Assembly (NCBI GenBank): GCA_024742655.1
Contig: JANSYB010000018.1
Span: forward strand, 1 to 12,316
Source of the DNA: Paracoccaceae bacterium
GTDB lineage: Bacteria > Pseudomonadota > Alphaproteobacteria > Rhodobacterales > Rhodobacteraceae
Length of the DNA stretch: 12,316 nt
Direction: 5' to 3'
Position numbers and translations under genes: made by a program. The notes beneath the pieces are model-generated. The model was not told the DNA's origin, made no database searches, and worked only from the letters and a program-made list of their open reading frames with translations. Of the stretch, positions 5,194 through 12,316 are shown one piece after another. The first letter of the stretch is position 1, and each line of letters begins with the position of its first letter.

Positions 5194-6294
5194 GTGAACA
5201 CCGGTCAGATCATATCCGGGGCGGCCCATGCGGGCCTGATCACCTGGGCGCTTGTCGGGGGGCTGTTCGAGGCGGAACCGCTACCATTCGAGGTGACCGA
5301 GGTGACGGCGATCTCGTCCGAGGAATACGCCGCGCTGATCGCGCAACAACAGTCACCCGAGGCGGTGGCCAATGTCGACACGCCCGAGCCGCCGCAGGAA
5401 GGCGAAGCGCCCGCGGTGTCCTCGGAGGCCGATACCGCCCCTTCGACCGAGCAACCCAAAGTGGCCGATACCCCGCCGCCCGACGAGGTGCCCGATATCC
5501 CCGATCCGCAGCCCGCCCCCGAGGCCGAGGTTGGCGACGAGCCGCCTGTTCTGCAGCCGCCGCAAGAGGATGTCGCGGTGCTGTTGCCCGACACGTCGGC
5601 CCGTCCGCAGGTGCGCCCGGCCCCGCGCGTTGCGCCCGAGCCCGTGGCCCAGCCCGACCCGGACGTGCAGATCGACGAGATCGAACGGCAGGAAACCGCA
5701 CCCTCGGACGAGGCCGACGAGGCCCAGCCCGAGGAAGAGGCCACCGCCCCCGAGGAAGCCACGACCGAGATCGTGACCGAGGCCGAAGAGGCCGAAGCTG
5801 CTGCGCCGACCGCGTCGCTGCGGCCCAAAACGCGCCCGGCGCGCACCCAGCCCGCCGAGACGGACAGCGCAGAGGACGCGCCCGCCACCGATGGCAGCGC
5901 GGTCGATGACGCGTTGGCCGAGGCGCTTGGCCAGAGTGATGGACCGGCTGACACCGTTGCGCAGGGCCCGCCCCTGACCGCCGGTGAAAAAGAAGCGTTT
6001 CGTGTCGCGGTAGGAAATTGCTGGAGTGTCGACCCAGGATCTCCCGCTGCAAAGATCGTGGTAACGGTCGGGTTTCGCCTCACGCAAGAAGGCAGAGTCG
6101 ATGGCCAAAAGGTGCAGCTTCTATCTTCTTCCGATGGCGATGCAACGGCAGTTGAAAAAGCGTTTGCCTCAGCGCGTAGGGCCATCCTTCGCTGCGATAT
6201 TGAGAAAGGCGGCTATAACTTGCCGATCGAAAAATATGACCGCTGGCGTGACATTGAAATGACGTTCAATCCGGAGAGAATGAGGATCAAATGA
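5194..6294 (+). CDS. tolA: TolA, periplasm-spanning protein of Tol-Pal
   Basis: 366 residues from a GTG at 5194, with AGGGG (5184-5188) 5 bases upstream. One membrane helix at about 5-25 anchors the N terminus to TolQR. Residues about 50-255 are Pro/Glu/Ala-rich and acidic, with blocks such as RPQVRPAPR and RPKTRPAR, rather than the Lys/Ala helical rod of enteric TolA; this should be an extended or flexible spacer. Residues about 262-366 are the TonB/TolA-type C-terminal domain ([43 protein letters not shown]), which binds TolB and Pal in known systems; Cys276 and Cys334 may form a disulfide. GC falls from about 67-77% in counted blocks of the spacer to 52% over 6001-6300, with codons such as AGA, CTA, GTA and GGA, then returns to 62-65% in tolB. 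The TGA overlaps the tolB ATG. Confidence 0.93.
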   Translation: MNTGQIISGAAHAGLITWALVGGLFEAEPLPFEVTEVTAISSEEYAALIAQQQSPEAVANVDTPEPPQEGEAPAVSSEADTAPSTEQPKVADTPPPDEVPDIPDPQPAPEAEVGDEPPVLQPPQEDVAVLLPDTSARPQVRPAPRVAPEPVAQPDPDVQIDEIERQETAPSDEADEAQPEEEATAPEEATTEIVTEAEEAEAAAPTASLRPKTRPARTQPAETDSAEDAPATDGSAVDDALAEALGQSDGPADTVAQGPPLTAGEKEAFRVAVGNCWSVDPGSPAAKIVVTVGFRLTQEGRVDGQKVQLLSSSDGDATAVEKAFASARRAILRCDIEKGGYNLPIEKYDRWRDIEMTFNPERMRIK

Positions 6295-7619
6295 TGAAAC
6301 ACGTGTTGAGCCTCCTTGTGGCCCTGGTGATCCTGGGTCTACCTGCCGCCGCACAAGAACGCAGTGGCCCGCTTCGGATAGAGATCACCGAGGGCGTGAT
6401 CGAACCCTTGCCCTACGCGGTGCCCGATTTCGTGGCCGACAGCGCGGCGGCGGGGGATTTTGGGCGAAACATCGCGCGCGTCGTTGCCTCTGATCTCAGT
6501 GGTACGGGCCTTTTCCGAGAGATACCGGCCGATGCCCATATCGCGCGGGTCACCAGCTTTTCCAGCCCGGTCCAGTTCGCCGACTGGAAGGCGATCAACG
6601 CACAGGCGCTGATCACCGGCGGGGTCAGCGTGGATGACGCGGGCAAGCTGGTGGTACGGTTCCGCCTTTACGATGTGTTCGCGGGACAGGAAATGGGACA
6701 GGGGTTGCAGCTGGTCGGCACGACGGATGGCTGGCGGCGCATCGCCCACAAGGTGGCGGACCAGGTTTATACCCGGTTGACAGGCGAAAGCCCCTATTTC
6801 GACAGCCGCGTCGTGTTCGTGGCCGAAACCGGCCCCAAGGATGCGCGGCAGAAACGGCTGGCGATCATGGATTACGACGGGGCGAATGTCAGTTACCTGA
6901 CCGATGCCGCCTCGATCGTTCTCGCGCCGCGCTTTTCGCCCACGGGTGACCGGGTGCTTTATACCAGCTACGAAAGTGGCTTTCCGCGCATCTATGTGCT
7001 GGACGTGGCCAGTGCCGGACGCCGCGTCTTGCAAAGTCAGGATGGCACGATGAGTTTCGCGCCCCGCTTTGCCCCGGATGGGCGCACGGTGGTCTACAGC
7101 CTGACATCGGGCGGCAACACGGATCTTTACGCGATGGATATCGGCAGCGGGCAAAGCCGCCGCCTGACCCGGGCGCCGTCGATCGAGACCGCCCCCAGTT
7201 TCAGCCCCGATGGCAGCCGGATCGTCTTTGAATCCGACCGCTCGGGCACACCGCAGCTTTATATCATGCCGGCGGGTGGGGGCGAGGCGCAGCGCATAAG
7301 CTTCGGACAGGGGCGCTACGGCACGCCGGTCTGGTCGCCGCGCGGCGATCTGATCGCCTTTACCAAGCAATCCAAGGGTCGGTTCCATATCGGCGTGATG
7401 CGCACAGATGGCAGCGAGGAACGCCTGCTGACCGCCTCCTTCCTGGATGAGGGGCCGACATGGTCGCCCAATGGGCGGGTGATCATGTTCACCCGCGAAA
7501 CCCAAGGCGCGCAGGGCCGCGCCAGCCTCTATTCCGTCGATATCACCGGACGTAACCTGCGCCAGGTGCCAACCGAAACCGGGGCCTCCGATCCGTCGTG
7601 GTCGCCCTTGCAGAAGTGA
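6291..7619 (+). CDS. tolB: TolB, periplasmic beta-propeller of Tol-Pal
   Basis: 442 residues. The start overlaps the tolA stop (ATGATGA); ATG at 6291 or 6294 would both work with GAGG at 6282-6285, and the choice only changes one Met. The signal peptide is residues 1-21, cut near AAA-QE. The segment just after the cut is the TolB-box region that can insert into Pal or TolA in other species. Residues about 23-150 form the N-terminal alpha/beta domain, and about 165-440 the propeller, with repeated PD40-type blades: [72 protein letters not shown], then SDPSWSP at the end. TolB shuttles between Pal and TolA and frees Pal from peptidoglycan. Length and motifs are complete, with nothing unusual. 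Confidence 0.96.
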   Translation: MMKHVLSLLVALVILGLPAAAQERSGPLRIEITEGVIEPLPYAVPDFVADSAAAGDFGRNIARVVASDLSGTGLFREIPADAHIARVTSFSSPVQFADWKAINAQALITGGVSVDDAGKLVVRFRLYDVFAGQEMGQGLQLVGTTDGWRRIAHKVADQVYTRLTGESPYFDSRVVFVAETGPKDARQKRLAIMDYDGANVSYLTDAASIVLAPRFSPTGDRVLYTSYESGFPRIYVLDVASAGRRVLQSQDGTMSFAPRFAPDGRTVVYSLTSGGNTDLYAMDIGSGQSRRLTRAPSIETAPSFSPDGSRIVFESDRSGTPQLYIMPAGGGEAQRISFGQGRYGTPVWSPRGDLIAFTKQSKGRFHIGVMRTDGSEERLLTASFLDEGPTWSPNGRVIMFTRETQGAQGRASLYSVDITGRNLRQVPTETGASDPSWSPLQK

Positions 7620-7689
7620 TGTGCAAGCGAACGGGGCCTGTGATAAAACACATTCAGAGCATGACAACAAAACGAAGTGGGGCAAACAC
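7620..7689 (+). other. AT-rich leader between tolB and pal
   Basis: This is the only sizeable gap between tolB and cpoB. By hand count 7641-7690 is 40% GC against 60-70% around it. It holds runs such as GATAAAACACA and ACAACAAAACG and ends in GTGGGG (7677-7682), a good Shine-Dalgarno 7 bases before the pal ATG. I see no convincing -35/-10 pair and no strong hairpin. An unstructured A-rich leader like this would favour high translation of Pal, which is needed in larger amounts than the motor proteins. Confidence 0.45.
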
Positions 7690-8196
7690 ATGACGACATT
7701 CAAGGCAGCAATAATGCTGGTGGCCGGGCTTGCGCTTGGCGCCTGTTCCTCGGCCGGGCGGTTCGATGACACCAACGCGGTCGATCTCAACAGCGCGGCC
7801 GGCATGGCCGGCACGGCGCAGGATCCCGCCTCGCCGATGTATTTCCAGCAGACGATCGGTGACCGGGTGCTGTTCGCGGTGGATCAGTCCACGCTGTCAC
7901 CCACGGCCATGGCCACGCTGGACGGGCAGGCGCAGTGGCTGATGACCAACGTGGAATACAACGCTGTGATCGAAGGCCATGCCGATGAGCAGGGCACCCG
8001 AGAATACAACCTCGCCCTGGGCGCGCGCCGTGCGAATTCTGTGCTGGAATACCTGTCGTCCAAGGGTGTCAGCCCGGCGCGCATGAAGGTCGTCAGCTAT
8101 GGCAAGGAACGCCCGCTGGAGATCTGCAGCGACGAAAGCTGCTATGCCAAGAACCGCCGCGCGGTCACCGTGATCTCGGCGGTGCCGACAAGCTAA
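7690..8196 (+). CDS. pal: Pal, peptidoglycan-associated outer-membrane lipoprotein
   Basis: 168 residues from the ATG at 7690, which has GGGG 7 bases upstream. An in-frame GTG at 7621 would add a polar, charged stretch before the signal peptide and is rejected. The lipoprotein signal peptide ends in the lipobox LGAC with lipidated Cys19; Ser at +2 predicts outer-membrane sorting. Residues about 55-165 are an OmpA-like domain. GHADEQGTREYNLALGARRA carries Asp99 and Arg114, spaced 15 apart as in the diaminopimelate-binding pair of OmpA-type domains, and NRRAVTV closes the domain. Cys146 and Cys151 flank a short acidic loop (CSDESC) and may be disulfide-linked. Pal ties the outer membrane to peptidoglycan and is moved by TolB/TolA. 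cpoB begins 18 bases after the stop. Confidence 0.96.
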   Translation: MTTFKAAIMLVAGLALGACSSAGRFDDTNAVDLNSAAGMAGTAQDPASPMYFQQTIGDRVLFAVDQSTLSPTAMATLDGQAQWLMTNVEYNAVIEGHADEQGTREYNLALGARRANSVLEYLSSKGVSPARMKVVSYGKERPLEICSDESCYAKNRRAVTVISAVPTS

Positions 8197-8214
8197 CGCA
8201 CAAAGGAAAGTCGC

Positions 8215-9078
8215 ATGCGCCGTGTTCTGTCACTTGCCCTTGTTCTGGGCGTCGCCCTGTCAGCGCCCGGGCGGGCGCAGGACAATTCCGAAACGCTGGC
8301 CGATATCCGTCAGGAATTGTCGGTTCTCTATGTCGAGCTGCAAAAGCTGAAACGCGAGCTGAGCACGACCGGTGGCGTCTCGGACGTACAGTTCGGTGGC
8401 ACGGTCATCGATCGGGTCAATGCGCTCGAGGCCGAGGTGCAACGCCTGACCGCCAAGACCGAACAGCTGGAATTCCGCATCGACAGCGTGGTCAGTGACG
8501 GCACCAACCGCGTGGGTGATCTTGAGTTCCGCCTGTGCGAGCTTGAGCCGGACTGCGACATCGCCACGCTGGAGCCGGGCGCGACACTTGGCGGGGTGGA
8601 GCCATCGACCGGCAGCACCGTGACCGGCACGGATGCAGGCATTGAAGCGGACACCGGAACCGATGCGGGCATCGGCGCGGGTGGCGTGGAACTCGCCGTC
8701 GGAGAGCAGGCCGATTTCGACAGCGCGATGGCCGCCTTCGAGGCCGGGGACTATGCCGCGGCGGCCGAACAGTTCGCCCTTTTCCAGACCAACTATCCCG
8801 GCGGGCCGCTCAGCGCGATCGCCGGGCTCAAGCGCGGCGAGGCACTTGAAGCCGCCGGCGATCTGACCGGGGCTGCGCGCGCCTATCTCGATACGTTCAG
8901 CAGTGCGCCCAACGGGGATGAGGCGCCACAGGCGCTGTTCCTGCTGGGACAATCTCTGGGCCGTCTGGGCCAGACGAACGAGGCCTGCGTCACACTGGGC
9001 GAGGTCGAGGTCCGCTTTCCGCAATCCGATGCCGTGCTCGAGGCGCGATCGGCCATGCGCAACATCGGCTGCCAGTGA
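8215..9078 (+). CDS. cpoB: CpoB/YbgF, periplasmic coiled-coil and TPR partner of Tol-Pal
   Basis: 287 residues. AAGGAAAG at 8203-8210 precedes the ATG. The signal peptide is residues 1-22 (cut near GRAQ-DN). Residues about 25-92 are a coiled coil in two parts (LADIRQELSVLYVELQKLK and VNALEAEVQRLTAKTEQLEF), the trimerising region of the family. Residues about 118-163 are a Gly/Thr/Ala linker that includes a 10-residue tandem repeat. Residues about 166-285 hold TPR units (FDSAMAAFEAGDYAAAAEQF, LKRGEALEAAGDLTGAARAY, ALFLLGQSLGRLGQTNEAC). Cysteines at 108 and 114 sit after the coiled coil, and at 258 and 286 in the TPR end, so two disulfides are possible. In enterobacteria CpoB links Tol-Pal to peptidoglycan synthesis by PBP1B/LpoB; that exact partner need not exist here. 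The TGA overlaps the tilS GTG. Confidence 0.93.
   Translation: MRRVLSLALVLGVALSAPGRAQDNSETLADIRQELSVLYVELQKLKRELSTTGGVSDVQFGGTVIDRVNALEAEVQRLTAKTEQLEFRIDSVVSDGTNRVGDLEFRLCELEPDCDIATLEPGATLGGVEPSTGSTVTGTDAGIEADTGTDAGIGAGGVELAVGEQADFDSAMAAFEAGDYAAAAEQFALFQTNYPGGPLSAIAGLKRGEALEAAGDLTGAARAYLDTFSSAPNGDEAPQALFLLGQSLGRLGQTNEACVTLGEVEVRFPQSDAVLEARSAMRNIGCQ
8623..8682 (+). repeat. Two-copy 30-bp tandem repeat inside the cpoB linker
   Basis: The units 8623-8652 and 8653-8682 share ACCGG-AC-GATGC-GGCAT and encode TGTDAGIEAD and TGTDAGIGAG. The repeat is in frame and lies in the flexible linker between the coiled coil and TPR parts, so copy number could change without breaking the protein. Confidence 0.7.
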
Positions 9079-10328
9079 CAGAGCCGTTTGCGCTGCTGCG
9101 GGGACGTGTCACAGATCATTTCGGTCGCTCCCCGCCAGAACGCTTGGGCGTTGCGGTTTCGGGTGGCAGCGACTCTCTGGCCTTGTTGGTCTTGCTGGCG
9201 GACTGGGCCGCACAGGGCGGCCCCCGGGTTGAGGCGGTCACCGTCGATCACGGCTTGCGACCCGGCTCCGCGCAAGAGGCACAATACGTGGCGGGAATTT
9301 GCGCCGACCTTGGCGTGCCGCACCATGTTCTGTCATGGACCGGATGGGACGGGGCCGGAAACCTGCCGGACAGGGCGCGCCGTGCGCGGTATGACCTGAT
9401 GTCAGGCTGGGCGCGTGACCATGATGTGCCCCTGGTCGCGGTGGCGCATACGCTCGACGATCAGGCCGAGACCTTCCTGATGCGCCTGGCACGAGAGGCC
9501 GGCGTGGATGGTCTGTCCGCCATGACGCCGCGCTGGACTGTCGGCGGTGTCGAGTTCTGCCGGCCCGTTCTGAAAGTGACCCGGTCCGAACTACGCAGCC
9601 TGCTGAGTGCGCGGTCCTTGGAATGGATCGATGATCCCACCAATGATGACGCGGCCTATGATCGCACCCGGGCGCGTCAGGCACTGGAAGCGCTGGCCCC
9701 TTTGGGCATCAGTGCGCGGACCCTTTTCAACGTCGCCCGGACCATGGAAAATGTGCGTGAAACGCTGAACTGGTATGTCTTTCTGGCCGCCAAGGATCTT
9801 GCCCGGTTTCAGTCCGGCGACATCGTGATCACGCGCAAGGGGTTTCGCACCCTGCCGCGAGAGATCGCCCGCCGCCTGATGCAACATGCGCTCATGTGGG
9901 TCAGTGGCGCCGATTATGCCCCACGCCGCCGGAGCATGGATATCCTGCTCGAAGCGGTGCGCGGCGGCACGGGGATGCCCTTGCATGGCTGCCTTGTCAC
10001 GCTTTGTGGCGATGCGATCCGCATTTCCCGCGAGGCACAGGCGGTCAGGCAGATGACCGCCAAGCCGGGTCAGCCATGGGATGGACGCTGGCGATTGTCG
10101 GGGCCCTGGCCCGCGGGCGCGGTTGTGGCCATGCTGGGCCAGGCCGGACTTTCACAGATCGACAAGGACATCCGGTCGGACCTGCCGGCCGCGTCTTTGC
10201 TGGCCAGTCCGGCGGTCTGGCGCGACGATGTTCTGCTTGCGGCACCGGTGGCCGGGCTGGGCAATGGATGGACCGCGGAACTGCTGCGCGACGAAGATCA
10301 CTTCTTTGCCGCACTATTATCGCATTGA
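9075..10328 (+). CDS. tilS: TilS, tRNA(Ile)-lysidine synthase
   Basis: 417 residues from a GTG at 9075 that overlaps the cpoB stop (GTGA), implying coupled translation. The N-type ATP pyrophosphatase loop SGGSDS is at residues 29-34. Further family signatures are VDHGLRPGS (57-65), AHTLDDQAETFLMRLAR (124-140) and WIDDPTNDD (184-192), followed by an Arg-rich helix. The C-terminal part (about 220-417) is less conserved and fits the tRNA-binding region of shorter alphaproteobacterial TilS. The enzyme uses ATP and lysine to modify C34 of tRNA-Ile(CAU) to lysidine, changing it from Met to Ile decoding, and is normally essential. TilS next to FtsH is a common arrangement in bacteria. It is a cytosolic enzyme with no direct role in Tol-Pal; the operon link is probably about growth-coupled expression. 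Confidence 0.95.
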   Translation: MTEPFALLRGRVTDHFGRSPPERLGVAVSGGSDSLALLVLLADWAAQGGPRVEAVTVDHGLRPGSAQEAQYVAGICADLGVPHHVLSWTGWDGAGNLPDRARRARYDLMSGWARDHDVPLVAVAHTLDDQAETFLMRLAREAGVDGLSAMTPRWTVGGVEFCRPVLKVTRSELRSLLSARSLEWIDDPTNDDAAYDRTRARQALEALAPLGISARTLFNVARTMENVRETLNWYVFLAAKDLARFQSGDIVITRKGFRTLPREIARRLMQHALMWVSGADYAPRRRSMDILLEAVRGGTGMPLHGCLVTLCGDAIRISREAQAVRQMTAKPGQPWDGRWRLSGPWPAGAVVAMLGQAGLSQIDKDIRSDLPAASLLASPAVWRDDVLLAAPVAGLGNGWTAELLRDEDHFFAALLSH

Positions 10329-10352
10329 AGAACACCTTATGATGTCTATTTA
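10325..10352 (+). promoter_or_regulatory. Possible ftsH promoter overlapping the tilS stop
   Basis: TTGAAG (10325-10330; 4 of 6 to TTGACA), a 16-base spacer and TATTTA (10347-10352) lie at the tilS end. The 80-base gap to ftsH is AT-rich. A small dyad GTCT-ATTTA-AGAC (10344-10356) covers the proposed -10 box and might be an operator or a weak hairpin. I see no clear alphaproteobacterial heat-shock (RpoH) box. Tentative. Confidence 0.3.
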
Positions 10353-10395
10353 AGACTGATGCAGCCTGTGATAGGGCTATTCCGATTATGACGTG

Positions 10396-10408
10396 AGGAG
10401 TGACTCCT
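10396..10408 (+). promoter_or_regulatory. Hairpin hiding the ftsH Shine-Dalgarno sequence
   Basis: AGGAG (10396-10400), loop TGA (10401-10403) and CTCCT (10404-10408) form a perfect 5-bp stem that ends right before the TTG start at 10409; a G-U pair (10395 with 10409) could extend it over the first base of the start codon. The paired GAGGAG (10395-10400) is the only good ribosome site for ftsH, 8 bases from TTG. When folded it would block initiation, and warming would open so short a stem. The pairing is seen; regulation is inferred. Confidence 0.5.
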
Positions 10409-12316
10409 TTGGGCAACGCGAGAAACATCGCATTCTGGCTGGTTCTTTTCCTGCTGATCCTTGCACTGTTCAACCTGTTCGGCGGGTCGGGCAACACCCT
10501 GCAAAGCAAGGCAATTCCCTATTCCGAATTCGTGACCGCGGTTGAGGACGGCAATGTCGCGCAGGTGACGCTGGACGGCGAGAACGTGCGGTTCCGGGGC
10601 AATGATGGCAAGGATTACGTGACCATCAAACCCGAGGATGCCGAGGTGACCAACCTGCTGATCGAACGGAATATCCCGATTTCGGCCGAGTCACAGGAAC
10701 AATCCGGCTTCCAGACCTTCCTTATTTCGCTGCTGCCCTTTGTCCTGCTGATCGGTGTCTGGATCTACTTCATGAACCGCATGCAGGGCGGCGGCAAGGG
10801 CGGCGCGATGGGCTTTGGCAAGTCGCGCGCCAAGCTGCTGACCGAGAAACACGGCCGCGTCACGTTCGACGATGTGGCCGGTATCGACGAGGCCAAGGAC
10901 GAGTTGGACGAGATCGTCGAATTCCTGCGCAATCCGCAGAAATTCAGCCGCCTTGGCGGCAAGATCCCCAAGGGTGCGTTGCTGGTGGGGCCGCCGGGCA
11001 CCGGTAAGACGCTGCTGGCGCGCGCCGTTGCGGGCGAGGCCGGCGTGCCGTTCTTCACGATTTCCGGCTCCGACTTTGTCGAAATGTTCGTGGGCGTCGG
11101 CGCCAGCCGTGTGCGCGACATGTTCGAGCAGGCCAAGAAGAACGCTCCCTGCATCGTGTTCATCGACGAGATCGACGCCGTCGGCCGTCATCGTGGCGCC
11201 GGTTACGGCGGCGGCAACGATGAGCGCGAACAGACGCTGAACCAGTTGCTGGTGGAAATGGATGGGTTCGAGGCAAATGAGGGCGTGATCATCATCGCCG
11301 CCACGAACCGCAAGGACGTGCTCGACCCCGCGCTGCTGCGCCCTGGCCGGTTCGATCGCCAGGTGACGGTGCCCAACCCCGACATCAAGGGCCGCGAGAA
11401 AATCCTCGGCGTGCATGCCCGCAAGACCCCGCTTGGCCCCGACGTTGACCTGCGCATAATCGCGCGCGGCACGCCCGGCTTTTCGGGCGCGGACTTGGCC
11501 AACCTCGTGAACGAGGCCGCGCTGATGGCGGCCCGCGTGGGCCGCCGGTTTGTGACGATGGAAGATTTCGAACAGGCCAAGGACAAGGTCATGATGGGTG
11601 CCGAGCGCCGGTCGATGGTCCTGACGCCCGAGCAGAAGGAAAAGACCGCCTACCACGAGGCCGGACACGCCATCGTGGGTCTTGCGCTGCCGCAATGCGA
11701 TCCGGTCTACAAGGCCACGATCATCCCGCGTGGCGGTGCGCTTGGCATGGTGGTCTCGCTGCCCGAAATCGATCGCCTCAACTGGCACAAGTCGGAATGC
11801 GAGGAAAAACTGGCCATGACTATGGCCGGCAAGGCGGCCGAAATCATCAAGTACGGGGTCGAGAATGTCTCGAACGGCCCCGCGGGCGATATTCAGCAGG
11901 CCTCGGGCCTCGCGCGCGCCATGGTTCTGCGGTGGGGCATGTCCGACAAGGTCGGCAATGTCGACTACGAGCAGGCGCACGAAGGCTACATGGGCAACGG
12001 CGCTGGCGGTTTCTCGATCTCGGCCCATACCAAGGAGCTGATCGAGGAAGAGGTCAAGCGCCTGATCGATGACGCCTATCAGCGCGCCTACGACATCCTG
12101 ACCGAAAAGAAAGAGAATTGGGAGCGTCTGGCAGAGGGCCTTCTGGAATATGAAACGCTGACCGGCGAAGAGATTGAGCGCGTCATTCGCGGAGAGCCGC
12201 CAGAGGCCGATGACGACGGCCCCGGCAGCGCCCCGGAAAAGGATGACAAGCCGTCCCTGACCGCCATTCCGAAAACCAAGCCGAAGGCGCCGCGCGGCGG
12301 CGCGGGAGACGGCGGA
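10409..12316 (+). CDS. ftsH: FtsH, membrane-bound ATP-dependent zinc metalloprotease (3' end outside window)
   Basis: 636 codons are visible with no stop; relatives are about 640 residues, so only a few are missing. The start is TTG at 10409: an in-frame TGA lies at 10394-10396, and the only other candidate, GTG at 10400, overlaps the GAGGAG ribosome site, which sits 8 bases from TTG. The protein opens [10 protein letters not shown] with membrane helices at about 7-27 and 100-122 around a periplasmic loop. The AAA+ domain has Walker A GPPGTGKT (194-201), Walker B VFIDE (250-254) and the second region of homology with Arg311 and Arg314 (LRPGRFDR). The protease domain has HEAGH (416-420) with Asp494 as the likely third zinc ligand. 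A charged Pro/Lys tail follows from about 595. FtsH degrades misassembled membrane proteins and regulators such as LpxC or sigma-32 in model species. It likely has its own promoter in the 80-base gap after tilS. Confidence 0.97.
   Translation, partial: MGNARNIAFWLVLFLLILALFNLFGGSGNTLQSKAIPYSEFVTAVEDGNVAQVTLDGENVRFRGNDGKDYVTIKPEDAEVTNLLIERNIPISAESQEQSGFQTFLISLLPFVLLIGVWIYFMNRMQGGGKGGAMGFGKSRAKLLTEKHGRVTFDDVAGIDEAKDELDEIVEFLRNPQKFSRLGGKIPKGALLVGPPGTGKTLLARAVAGEAGVPFFTISGSDFVEMFVGVGASRVRDMFEQAKKNAPCIVFIDEIDAVGRHRGAGYGGGNDEREQTLNQLLVEMDGFEANEGVIIIAATNRKDVLDPALLRPGRFDRQVTVPNPDIKGREKILGVHARKTPLGPDVDLRIIARGTPGFSGADLANLVNEAALMAARVGRRFVTMEDFEQAKDKVMMGAERRSMVLTPEQKEKTAYHEAGHAIVGLALPQCDPVYKATIIPRGGALGMVVSLPEIDRLNWHKSECEEKLAMTMAGKAAEIIKYGVENVSNGPAGDIQQASGLARAMVLRWGMSDKVGNVDYEQAHEGYMGNGAGGFSISAHTKELIEEEVKRLIDDAYQRAYDILTEKKENWERLAEGLLEYETLTGEEIERVIRGEPPEADDDGPGSAPEKDDKPSLTAIPKTKPKAPRGGAGDGG

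Noticed and set aside
5205..6185. Minus-strand open frame opposite tolA, rich in Ser/Gly
   Set aside because: It mirrors the repetitive Pro/Glu/Ala codons of the TolA spacer; the Ser-rich translation is an artefact of that bias.
7621..7689. GTG start for pal at 7621
   Set aside because: It would put a charged stretch ahead of the lipoprotein signal peptide; the ATG at 7690 has a good Shine-Dalgarno and a normal signal length.
6339..7814. Minus-strand open frame of 491 codons opposite tolB and pal
   Set aside because: Same mirror effect of GC-rich third positions; low-complexity composition and complete overlap with tolB, whose motifs are unmistakable.
7636..10373. Shared 10-mer GCCTGTGATA upstream of pal (7636-7645) and ftsH (10364-10373), as a common regulatory box
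   Set aside because: In about 12 kb of sequence dozens of 10-mer pairs are expected by chance, the distances to the starts differ, and no longer match surrounds it.
10400..10408. GTG start for ftsH at 10400
   Set aside because: It overlaps the GAGGAG ribosome site; TTG at 10409 has that site at 8 bases.
10691..12028. Minus-strand open frame of 445 codons opposite ftsH
   Set aside because: Shadow of ftsH; composition is typical of an antisense reading with many His/Arg/Gln and no recognisable fold.
1..12316. tRNA/rRNA genes, CRISPR arrays, insertion sequences, prophage or toxin-antitoxin genes
   Set aside because: I looked on both strands and saw no regularly spaced repeats, transposase motifs, tRNA-like cloverleaf in the gaps, or small paired genes; no gap is over 150 bases.

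Overview
The window looks like a chromosomal segment of a GC-rich alphaproteobacterium of the Rhodobacterales (Roseobacter-type). The basis is the gene order ybgC-tolQ-tolR-tolA-tolB-pal-cpoB-tilS-ftsH, the style of the proteins (short Glu/Pro-rich TolA, PG-binding Pal with a Cys pair near its end, FtsH of about 640 residues) and a GC content of roughly 60-70% in the stretches counted by hand. All convincing genes lie on the + strand. Genus cannot be named from sequence reading alone.

Layout. Positions 2-571 are the 3' part of an unrecognised protein. Then come two tandem paralogues (704-1792 and 1796-2818). Each has a signal peptide, one LysM domain and a family-3 type solute-binding domain. 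They are followed, 6 bases on, by thpR (2825-3367), an RNA 2',3'-cyclic phosphodiesterase of the 2H family. The 143-base gap 3368-3510 is dense: a perfect 17-bp inverted repeat whose loop is exactly four C3 runs (four G3 runs on the other strand), a small dyad, a short hairpin followed by TATTT, and a good sigma70-like promoter placed so close to ybgC that its mRNA may be leaderless.

From 3511 to 9078 lies the complete Tol-Pal cell-envelope system. YbgC is a hotdog thioesterase. TolQ and TolR form the proton-driven inner-membrane motor. TolA spans the periplasm. TolB is a beta-propeller. Pal is the outer-membrane lipoprotein that binds peptidoglycan. CpoB is the periplasmic coiled-coil/TPR partner. 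tolQ/tolR are 1 base apart, the tolR stop adjoins the tolA ribosome site, and tolA/tolB and cpoB/tilS overlap by 4 bases, so most of the cluster is probably cotranscribed. tilS (tRNA-Ile lysidine synthase) and ftsH (membrane AAA+ zinc protease, running off the right edge) follow.

The points most worth a second look are: (1) the LysM/solute-binding pair, which shares six cysteines with identical spacing in the binding domain, lacks the usual amino-acid-binding Arg signature, and has no permease or ATPase beside it; (2) the inverted repeat with a quadruplex/i-motif loop; (3) a sharp drop in GC and change in codon use limited to the TolA C-terminal domain; and (4) a hairpin that would hide the ftsH Shine-Dalgarno sequence just before a TTG start.
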